The notes beneath the pieces were generated by a model. It made no database searches. It saw nothing but the letters and a program-made list of their open reading frames with translations, and was not told where the DNA came from. A stretch of DNA of 6,517 nt. Origin: Planctomycetota bacterium. Lineage in GTDB: Bacteria > Planctomycetota > SZUA-567 > H5-PLA8 > CALKMO01. This document shows, one piece after another, positions 1 to 5,218 of this stretch (positions are counted from its first letter, which is position 1; each line of letters starts with the position of its first letter). The position numbers were made by a program, and so were the translations under genes. Location: contig JAOACM010000258.1 in assembly GCA_026417845.1 (NCBI GenBank), forward strand, positions 1 through 6,517, read 5' to 3'.

Positions 1-19
1 AGATGTGTATAAGAGACAG
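1..19. other. Nextera/Tn5 mosaic-end adapter remnant
   Basis: The first 19 bases, AGATGTGTATAAGAGACAG, are exactly the Tn5 transposase mosaic end used in Nextera library preparation. It sits at the very edge of the window and cuts through an open coding frame, so it is untrimmed adapter rather than a genomic transposon end. Native sequence starts at about base 20. A genuine Tn5-type insertion would show a transposase or a second end nearby, and neither is present. Confidence 0.96.
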
Positions 20-509
20 GGGCCTGCGATACCGCTATCACCCTGTGCGCGCAATAAGTCCCGTGACGTTCGATATCCCTGATGCGGGCCGAAGGACCGC
101 CGTAAAAATTGTTCCCGCAACGGCCATATTCGGTCGAGTGCATCGTAAGTATCATCCTGCGGCCCTTCGCCTGACTTATCCATACGGCCGCCTGCGAGGC
201 CAGCCAGTCGTGGGCGTGGACGATATCGAAACCGCCAGTTACGCATTCGGTCTCGTGGTGAAAATGCGCGAACGACCGGCACATGTCCATTACTTCGTCA
301 ACGAAGCTTGGCTGCAGACGGAAGGGGCAATAGTGATAGCGGACGCCGTATATTTCCTGGTAACCCGGCGCGGGTCCGGAGGCGCGGGTAAATACGTGCA
401 CCTCGTGACCCCGTCGCTGGAGCGCCGCGGCAAGTTCGGTGACGTGCACCGCCACCCCGCCGACGGCGATGGAGTGCAGCGATTCCCACGCGAACATGCC
501 GATGCGCAT
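20..509 (-). CDS. Glycosyltransferase, glycogen/starch synthase-like (N-terminal part, 3' truncated)
   Basis: About 163 codons of the N-terminal Rossmann domain of a GT-B glycosyltransferase are present; the gene is cut off by the adapter. The product starts MRIGMFAWES. It has the family's Gly-Gly nucleotide-sugar/acceptor loop (GGVAVHVTEL, residues 17-26), a GHEVHVFT strand (34-41), the VHAHDW motif (97-102), TMHSTEYGR (122-130) and HRVIAVSQ (155-162). The HAHDW plus T-x-H-S-T-E combination is typical of GT4/GT5 enzymes related to glycogen synthase, which extend alpha-glucans or transfer sugars from nucleotide-sugar donors in the cytoplasm. The donor-binding C-terminal domain is missing, so the sugar cannot be predicted. 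The ATG at 509 is preceded by GAGGG (514-518) four bases upstream. The frame stays open further upstream, but that translation does not resemble the family. The gene lies about 590 bp downstream of nuoI, so co-transcription is doubtful. Confidence 0.85.
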
Positions 510-660
510 AAGGCCCTCAACGCACGGCGCATGCCTCTTCAAAGCATACGCGCCAGCCTCATCATCCCCGTATTCTTCTGATCGGCAGCTGTATCCACCA
601 GCGATTACGACTGAGCCGGTATTAATGATACCAGCCGCCGCCTCATGCACCAGTGCAGCC

Positions 661-680
661 CGGGAAACCCGGGGTGCGTG
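661..680 (+). repeat. 20-bp direct repeat, copy 1
   Basis: CGGGAAACCCGGGGTGCGTG matches the copy at 841-860 at 17 of 20 positions in the same orientation, with starts exactly 180 bp apart. The left half overlaps a palindrome, CCCGGG-AAA-CCCGGG (659-673), that can form a six-pair hairpin. No transposase or other mobile-element gene accompanies it. It may belong to a dispersed intergenic repeat family, which cannot be confirmed from this window. Confidence 0.6.
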
Positions 681-840
681 ATCTTATTTGTGGCACCCTT
701 GGGGCAGCATATGGTAGCGCCCGATTTCCATGTATGTCAGGCGCCAGGCGCGCCCTTGGATGGATTCCGGCTGCTACTACGGGGACGTCTTCTGGCCCCT
801 CAAACACTCTATCTGATGCGCCGCAATCCCGGTCACGCAT

Positions 841-860
841 CGGGAAACCAAGGGTGCATG
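841..860 (+). repeat. 20-bp direct repeat, copy 2
   Basis: CGGGAAACCAAGGGTGCATG is the second copy of the repeat at 661-680, with three mismatches. The bases flanking the two copies are not clearly related, so the shared unit is short. A partial inverted echo, GCACCCTTGG, occurs at about 693-702. Confidence 0.6.
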
Positions 861-1095
861 GCCGGAACTTCTGGGATCGCCAGCATCCCTGCCCGCATTC
901 CATCTTATGAGTGGAGGAGGGGAAACGCAGTATCCACTTTTCGGAGCGTAATTGGTTTCGATCCAATATGTTACAGCTACAGCGCATGAGAACATCCTTT
1001 TATGTGGCACAATTGTTATCCAAGCAGGGCATACCACAACAGGAACCGCTTTCCTTAACGCGACAAGCAATTACTGCGTTCGTTCGCTACGGTCT

Positions 1096-1623
1096 TCAGG
1101 GCGCTATGCTGATGTTGTCGCCAAGCTTATCGCCGATCGCCAGCAGCCTGTCCCTGTCGTAAATCTTTTCCGCGCGGCTCGATGCCACCTGCGGAAAGGT
1201 GCCGGAAAGCGCTATGGCGTCCACCGGACATGCCTCTTCGCACATCCCGCAATATATGCAGCGCAGCAGGTCTATTTCGAAGCGCACCGGATACTTCTCG
1301 CGATCCTTCCATTCCGGAGGCGCCGCCCCGGCCTCTATCGTTATGCACCTGGCGGGACAGGCTGCCGCACACATGAAACACGCCACGCATTTGACCCGCC
1401 CCTTCGCGTCGCGTTTCAGATAGTGCTCACCGCGATACCCCTTCCTGGGAGGCAGAGATTCCTCCGGATATTGGACGGTAAAACTTCCCCGGCGCACCAG
1501 CCTGCGGAAGGTGTGGGCCAGGGCCTTGACCGTCTCCGCCAGCAGCGCCACGGGCGATACGGCGATCCATCCCGCCTCCGAAGCGCTTTCTCTGGTGGGC
1601 GTCTGGTCTTCGTGGCGTTCCAT
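1096..1623 (-). CDS. nuoI: NADH-quinone oxidoreductase subunit I (NuoI)
   Basis: A 175-residue ferredoxin-like subunit that carries clusters N6a and N6b and passes electrons from NuoG towards N2 and quinone at the base of the peripheral arm. Both 4Fe-4S motifs are complete: CVACFMCAAACPARC (Cys79, 82, 85, 89) and CIYCGMCEEACP (Cys122, 125, 128, 132). The YPEE segment and the R-G-x-H region before the first motif are also typical. Length fits the family (about 160-180). The frame stays open back to a TTG at 1794, but that extra 57-residue leader is not NuoI-like. I chose the ATG at 1623 because a G6 run (1633-1638) lies nine bases upstream, the same spacing as the GGAG sites of nuoG and nuoH. 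The ATG at 1632 abuts that G run and is less likely. A 175 bp spacer separates it from nuoH. It is the last nuo gene in the window; nuoJ does not follow. Confidence 0.95.
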   Translation of the reverse strand: MERHEDQTPTRESASEAGWIAVSPVALLAETVKALAHTFRRLVRRGSFTVQYPEESLPPRKGYRGEHYLKRDAKGRVKCVACFMCAAACPARCITIEAGAAPPEWKDREKYPVRFEIDLLRCIYCGMCEEACPVDAIALSGTFPQVASSRAEKIYDRDRLLAIGDKLGDNISIAP

Positions 1624-1632
1624 CCGGTCCAT

Positions 1633-1638
1633 CCCCCC
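1633..1638 (-). promoter_or_regulatory. Probable ribosome binding site deciding the nuoI start
   Basis: A run of six G (minus strand) ends nine bases before the ATG at 1623. nuoG and nuoH have GGAG at the same nine-base distance, so this supports 1623 over the in-frame ATG at 1632, which would have no spacer, and over the distant TTG at 1794. Confidence 0.5.
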
Positions 1639-1798
1639 TGCGCGAAGCCTCAGCCCGTAATAGCGCCCCGTCGCGCCGTGTAATCGTTTGCCGCGGTAAT
1701 TATTGTGAGAGCGATGCCTGGCGTATCCCCCGTATGGTATCACTGCTGTCCCGTTCGGCGCGCAGCTGCAAACAGGAGCCGCACCTGAACGCAAACAA

Positions 1799-2881
1799 TT
1801 ACCGGGCCGTCACAATGACCGCCGTAACAGCCAGATTTACAAGCCCCGCCGGGATCATAACGGCCCATCCGAGGCGCATTATCTGGTCGAACCTGAACCG
1901 CGGCAGCGTCCACCGGACCCAGAGGTACAGGAAAAGCAGGGCCGACACCTTCACCCAGAAAACTGCAAACGACAGAACGGTCATAAGGAGCGATCCGTCC
2001 GGCTTTATGCCGGGAAAACTCCAGCCGCCAAGGAAGAGCGTTGCCGTTACTGCCGATGCGGCTATCATCGCGATGTATTCGCCAAGGAAGAACATGGCGA
2101 ATTTCATGCTCGAGTACTCCGTATGGTAGCCCCCTACAAGTTCCGGCTCGCATTCGGGCATGTCGAAAGGCAGGCGGTTGTTTTCGGCAAACGCGCAGAC
2201 CAGAAACAGCAGAAAGGCGACCGGCTGAGACCAGATAAACCAGTCGCCGACTCCGCCGCTCTGCGCCGCCACAATATCGGAGACGCGCAGGGTTCCGGCC
2301 GTCATCAGGACCGCCAGCATCGCCAGCCCCATGCACACGCCGTAGGAGACCACCTGCGCTACGGCCCGGAGGCAGCCAAGCAGCGGGTATTTGCTCCCGC
2401 TGCCCCAACCGCCCATGATCGTCCCGAACGGGGAGAGGGCGAGCACCGCCAGCACGAAAAGCACGCCGATGCCGGGGTCGGCAACCTGAATCGGGACCTC
2501 GGTGCCGAACAGTTTTACCGGCGGGGCGAACGGGATTACCGCGAAAACCAGCAGGGGCGGAACCATTGCGAATACCGGCGCAAGCACATAAGGCACCGGT
2601 TTTGCGTTTTCAGGGATTATATCCTCTTTGAAGAGCAGTTTTATCCCGTCGGCCATTGGTTGCAGAAAGCCGCCGAGCAGGCGCCGGCCAAGCACGGGTT
2701 TGCCAAGGAGAGCTTCGTCGAGGCCGTCCGGACCGAGCAGTCCGACCCTGTTCGGTCCGATCCTGTCCTGAATGAAGGCGCACACCTTCCGCTCGAGGAA
2801 GACCAGCAGCGGCATCAGCACCATCGGCGATCCGAAAACGAGCAGGATCACCGCAAGTTTCCCAAGCAGTTCCAACGGCAT
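1799..2881 (-). CDS. nuoH: NADH-quinone oxidoreductase subunit H (NuoH)
   Basis: A 360-residue inner-membrane subunit that forms the floor of the quinone chamber and links it to the proton-pumping arm. About eight hydrophobic segments are visible, beginning at residues 8-29. Family signatures are ERKVCAFIQDRIGPNRVG (30-47), LQPMADGIKLLFKEDIIP (73-90), the GW-x-S-x-S-KY-x-LLG stretch (159-169), and AENNRLPFDMPECEPEL (232-248) followed by GYHTEYSSMKF (251-261). These retain acids Glu243, 245, 247 and 255. Two oddities: roughly 20 extra residues (about 48-71) lie between GPNRVG and LQPMADG in the first cytoplasmic loop, and the conserved SYE motif reads SYG (Gly181), losing an E-channel acid. 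E. coli NuoH has 325 residues. The ATG at 2881 follows GGAG (2891-2894) by nine bases. A 377 bp repeat-bearing spacer separates it from nuoG upstream. Confidence 0.97.
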   Translation of the reverse strand: MPLELLGKLAVILLVFGSPMVLMPLLVFLERKVCAFIQDRIGPNRVGLLGPDGLDEALLGKPVLGRRLLGGFLQPMADGIKLLFKEDIIPENAKPVPYVLAPVFAMVPPLLVFAVIPFAPPVKLFGTEVPIQVADPGIGVLFVLAVLALSPFGTIMGGWGSGSKYPLLGCLRAVAQVVSYGVCMGLAMLAVLMTAGTLRVSDIVAAQSGGVGDWFIWSQPVAFLLFLVCAFAENNRLPFDMPECEPELVGGYHTEYSSMKFAMFFLGEYIAMIAASAVTATLFLGGWSFPGIKPDGSLLMTVLSFAVFWVKVSALLFLYLWVRWTLPRFRFDQIMRLGWAVMIPAGLVNLAVTAVIVTAR

Positions 2882-2890
2882 CCTTTATTG

Positions 2891-2894
2891 CTCC
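2891..2894 (-). promoter_or_regulatory. nuoH ribosome binding site
   Basis: GGAG on the minus strand, nine bases before the nuoH ATG at 2881. Confidence 0.6.
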
Positions 2895-2928
2895 ACAGTC
2901 CGCTTCTCATCTGCATCTGCGTAATCGT

Positions 2929-2950
2929 TTTAGAGCCTATCCGCAAACCT
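2929..2950 (+). repeat. 22-bp direct repeat, copy 1
   Basis: The sequence begins TTTAGAGCCTATCCG and ends AAACCT. It matches 3139-3160 at 20 of 22 bases in the same orientation. Weaker similarity may continue rightwards (a shared AGCTT about 10 bases beyond each copy). Confidence 0.75.
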
Positions 2951-3003
2951 CCGACGCGCAGCTTATACGCTCAGCAAAGCCCAATCGCCGGCGGGAAGTC
3001 TCT

Positions 3004-3024
3004 GGATAGATACTGAATGCAGAG
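3004..3024 (-). repeat. Inverted copy of the spacer repeat
   Basis: This arm (plus strand GGATAGATACTGAATGCAGAG would be one base too long to be perfect; key shared blocks are GGATAGA and AATGCAGAG) pairs with 3132-3152 at 18 of 21 positions as an inverted repeat. The two arms enclose 107 bp, including the hairpin at 3046-3061. Confidence 0.7.
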
Positions 3025-3045
3025 CCTTGAAACGGCCTTCCGGAG

Positions 3046-3061
3046 ATGCGCCCCGGCGCAT
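3046..3061. other. Perfect GC-rich hairpin inside the inverted repeat
   Basis: ATGCGCC and GGCGCAT are perfect complements separated by CC. In RNA this would form a stem of about six pairs with a four-base loop. There is no T tract on the minus strand after it, so it is not an obvious intrinsic terminator. It could stabilise or process the nuoG-nuoH transcript, but this is inference. Confidence 0.45.
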
Positions 3062-3131
3062 AGCCGATCCGCGCCCTTCGAACCCGGGCGGGCAAAGTCA
3101 GATCAAGTCTCCGGTCCCCGTACATCCCGAA

Positions 3132-3160
3132 CTCTGCATTTAGAGTCTATCCGAAAACCT
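3132..3160 (+). repeat. Spacer repeat, copy 3 (direct to copy 1, inverted to copy 2)
   Basis: Bases 3132-3152 (CTCTGCATT...TCTATCC) are the inverted partner of 3004-3024. The overlapping segment 3139-3160 is the direct partner of 2929-2950. One sequence therefore joins both relationships, which argues that all three copies derive from the same repeat unit. Confidence 0.75.
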
Positions 3161-3258
3161 GCCACCAGGAAGCTTGCGGCTTTGCGATCCCGATTTCGCA
3201 GAGCTGCGGCACGCCGAAGTTTCCGCCGCGTCCAGCCCGAATCCACCCGGACAGGCTC

Positions 3259-5151
3259 TTATGGCCATGCATCCCGCACCCCATCCGCCCGGGCCGTCGG
3301 AGCCCCCGATTCGCCGATCGAATCGTACGTCATCCCGGCGAACTCCGCGCGTTCAGCCGCCAGCCTCGCGAATATCTCCCTGGCAGACAGCAGCCGCCAG
3401 CCGTCCTCTCTTCCGGACATTCCCGCCGTCGCGCCGTCCGTATCAGGGCTGGCGCCTCCTCTCCCCTCCCACAGTTTACGCCCATTGCCCACGCGCTCCA
3501 CCCCGGATTCGCCATCAGCCTCGACCGCCGCCCGGGTTATCATCTGAAGCAGTTCCGCATCCTCGCGCGCACCAGCCGGCGGAGGAACAGCGCGAAGTAT
3601 CCTCTGGGCGATACCGTCCCCGTTTACGAAAACGCCGTCTTTCTCGACGAATGCCGCACCAGGCAGAACAATGTGCGCCCGGCGGATGAGCTCCGATTCG
3701 AGTATGTCCAGCACTACCAGCAGCTTCAGGTTCGCAAGCGCCTCGATCAGCTCCGCCGGAGGAACGAATCCCGGGATGCCGCACGATACTAACCCGGCCA
3801 TAACGGTCCCGTCGCGCATGGCCCTTATCGCGGCCTCCATCCTTCCATCGTCCGCGTCGCTCCCAAAAATAAGGCGCGCCCCTGCGCGGTCAGGGTTCCG
3901 GTCTCCAGATATCCGGAAACCAGGCATCCCGATATCGGGAACCCTCGGCGCCGACAGCAGAGCCGGCGGCTTTCCGCCCAGCGCTTCACAGATCAGACGT
4001 TCGAACAGCCACATCTCCTCGATGGTCATCCACGCCGAGCCGATCCCGGCCGCGGCCCCGGGCCGCTCACGCGCCGCGGCAGCCAGGCGTCTGCCGGCCG
4101 CTTCGCAGGCTTCCTCCACAGATGCCGGTCTCCCGTCTACAATCGCCCGCCTCAGCCGCTCCCTGGCGGAAACGTGCTTGTGCGCGCGTCTGCCAAGATC
4201 GCACATCCAGTACCCGTTTATCAGCGGATTGTATCGCGGAACGATGCGTTTGATCCCGCCCCTCTCCGAGCCGGCAGATTGCGGCGGCAACCATTCGATA
4301 TTTACGCTGCACCCCCTCGCGCATCCGGGGCAGATGCCAGGAGCCCTTTCCAGCATCCATACCCTGGCCGCGTACAGGAAACCGGGATCCAGAAGCGCCC
4401 CAACGGGACAGATATCCACGACATTGCACGTCATCGGGCCGGATACCGGATGCCCGGGCGCAACGTCTATCTCAGTATGGTCGCCACGGTTGACCATCGC
4501 CAGTTCCCGCGTGCCGGCTATCTCGTCGAGGAACCGTATGCACCGGGTGCACTTTATGCACCGGTCCGTCCAGAGCAGCAGATCGGGCCCGAGCGTCTTC
4601 GGGGGCTTCTCGATTTTACGTTCGATGAAACGGGATCGGTCGCGTCCATATGCGAAGGCGTAGTTCTGCAAAACGCACTCGCCGGCCTTGTCGCAGACGG
4701 GGCAGTCGAGCGGATGGTTGATCAGCAGGAATTCCATTACCAGCTCCCTGCCCCTTCGGACCGCTTCATTATCGGTCTCGACTATCATCCCGTCGCTCAG
4801 AGGGGTCGTGCATGCGGTGAACAGCTTCGGCTCCTCACGCATCGTCGCGAGGTTCTGTGTCGTTATCGTCCGGCCGGTCTGCGGATCGGCGAGGGTTACG
4901 TAGCACATGCGGCAGTTGCCTGCGGGAGACAGTCCGGGGTGATAACAGAACCGCGGAATCTCCACGCCTATTTCGTCGAGCGCATCCAGCAGATTCCTGT
5001 GCCTGTGGACGATGTAATCCCTGCCGTTCACGCGGATGCGTACCCCCGGCTTCCCGTCGCTGCAAAGGACCGGACCCGGCCCGGTGGCAACCTGCCGGTC
5101 CGGTCCCCCCGGTCCGACAGAACGTTTGCGATCCGCCGCCTCTCCGCTCAT
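3259..5151 (-). CDS. nuoG: NADH-quinone oxidoreductase subunit G (NuoG)
   Basis: A 630-residue Fe-S subunit of the peripheral arm that relays electrons from NuoF to NuoI. Cluster ligands are all visible. The N-terminal 2Fe-2S ferredoxin domain has Cys69, Cys80, Cys83 and Cys114 (N1b). The His-Cys motif is His146, Cys150, Cys153 and Cys159 (N5). The next 4Fe-4S motif is Cys198, 201, 204 with Cys248 (N4). A further C-x2-C-x3-C set (Cys274, 277, 281) plus Cys317 matches the off-pathway N7 site kept in some bacteria. Residues 330-630 form a shortened molybdopterin-oxidoreductase-like domain containing LPGAAFVEKDGVFVN (496-510). It lacks much of the domain present in the roughly 900-residue E. coli protein. 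A Gly/Asp-rich linker (about 543-585) precedes the C-terminal LTYDSIG-like segment (MTYDSIGESG). The first 36 residues are an extension before the ferredoxin fold. The ATG at 5151 has GGAG nine bases upstream, and no better internal start was seen. A 67 bp gap separates it from nuoF. Confidence 0.96.
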   Translation of the reverse strand: MSGEAADRKRSVGPGGPDRQVATGPGPVLCSDGKPGVRIRVNGRDYIVHRHRNLLDALDEIGVEIPRFCYHPGLSPAGNCRMCYVTLADPQTGRTITTQNLATMREEPKLFTACTTPLSDGMIVETDNEAVRRGRELVMEFLLINHPLDCPVCDKAGECVLQNYAFAYGRDRSRFIERKIEKPPKTLGPDLLLWTDRCIKCTRCIRFLDEIAGTRELAMVNRGDHTEIDVAPGHPVSGPMTCNVVDICPVGALLDPGFLYAARVWMLERAPGICPGCARGCSVNIEWLPPQSAGSERGGIKRIVPRYNPLINGYWMCDLGRRAHKHVSARERLRRAIVDGRPASVEEACEAAGRRLAAAARERPGAAAGIGSAWMTIEEMWLFERLICEALGGKPPALLSAPRVPDIGMPGFRISGDRNPDRAGARLIFGSDADDGRMEAAIRAMRDGTVMAGLVSCGIPGFVPPAELIEALANLKLLVVLDILESELIRRAHIVLPGAAFVEKDGVFVNGDGIAQRILRAVPPPAGAREDAELLQMITRAAVEADGESGVERVGNGRKLWEGRGGASPDTDGATAGMSGREDGWRLLSAREIFARLAAERAEFAGMTYDSIGESGAPTARADGVRDAWP

Positions 5152-5160
5152 TCTTCGCTT

Positions 5161-5164
5161 CTCC
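5161..5164 (-). promoter_or_regulatory. nuoG ribosome binding site
   Basis: GGAG on the minus strand, nine bases before the nuoG ATG at 5151. A second GGAG lies six bases further upstream (5167-5170). This supports translating the 36-residue N-terminal extension. Confidence 0.6.
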
Positions 5165-5218
5165 GCCTCCAGGAACTTACGTTCATGCGCCCGGTCTCTG
5201 CGGGAGCCTCGAATGGCG

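Larger units (their letters stand above)
510..1095. other. Gene-free region between nuoI and the glycosyltransferase
   Basis: This 586 bp stretch contains no convincing gene on either strand. The open frames in it (for example 643-987 and 777-1070 on the minus strand) give proline-, arginine- and cysteine-rich translations without recognisable domains. It holds a near-identical 20-base repeat twice (661-680 and 841-860), a GC hairpin at 659-673 and a short GGGTGC/GCACCC stem at 672-698. No tRNA cloverleaf was seen, nor a terminator with a T tract. The promoter of the downstream glycosyltransferase probably lies here, but I cannot pick out convincing -10/-35 boxes. Confidence 0.6.
2882..3258. 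other. Repeat-bearing spacer between nuoG and nuoH
   Basis: This 377 bp gap is unusually long for a nuoG-nuoH junction, where genes normally abut. It holds three related copies of a motif around TTTAGAG-Y-CTATCC: two direct copies (2929-2950 and 3139-3160) and one inverted (3004-3024). Between the inverted arms is a perfect hairpin, ATGCGCC-CC-GGCGCAT (3046-3061). The short minus-strand frame at 2937-3125 has no protein-like features. The arrangement suggests remnants of a small palindromic or miniature transposable element inserted into the operon. No transposase or target-site duplication was identified. Confidence 0.65.

Noticed and set aside
40..56. Suspected frameshift in the glycosyltransferase at a GCGCGC run
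   Set aside because: Careful codon-by-codon reading gives YCAHRVIAVSQ in frame, so no frameshift is present.
3..581. Plus-strand open frame of 192 codons
   Set aside because: It begins inside the adapter and mirrors the minus-strand glycosyltransferase, which has clear family motifs.
659..673. Possible intrinsic terminator (CCCGGG-AAA-CCCGGG)
   Set aside because: A six-pair stem is possible but no T tract follows on either strand.
950..970. tRNA-like T-arm (GGTTTCGATCC)
   Set aside because: The sequence lacks the GGTTCGAATCC pattern exactly, and no acceptor, D or anticodon arms could be drawn around it.
643..987. Minus-strand 114-codon open frame in the gene-free region
   Set aside because: It has no domain, a biased composition and overlapping alternatives; the repeats explain the sequence better.
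1624..1794. Longer nuoI starting at TTG 1794
   Set aside because: The extra 57 residues do not resemble NuoI and that TTG has no convincing ribosome binding site; ATG 1623 does.
1680..2930. Shared 10-mer GTAATCGTTT in the nuoH-nuoI and nuoG-nuoH spacers
   Set aside because: It is only ten bases (1680-1689 and 2921-2930), without extended similarity, so chance is a sufficient explanation.
2123..3016. Long plus-strand open frame opposite nuoH
   Set aside because: Its translation is His/Gln/Arg-rich without domains and is the antisense shadow of nuoH running into the repeat spacer.
2937..3125. Minus-strand 62-codon open frame between nuoG and nuoH
   Set aside because: It is built from the repeat copies and the hairpin, with no recognisable motif.
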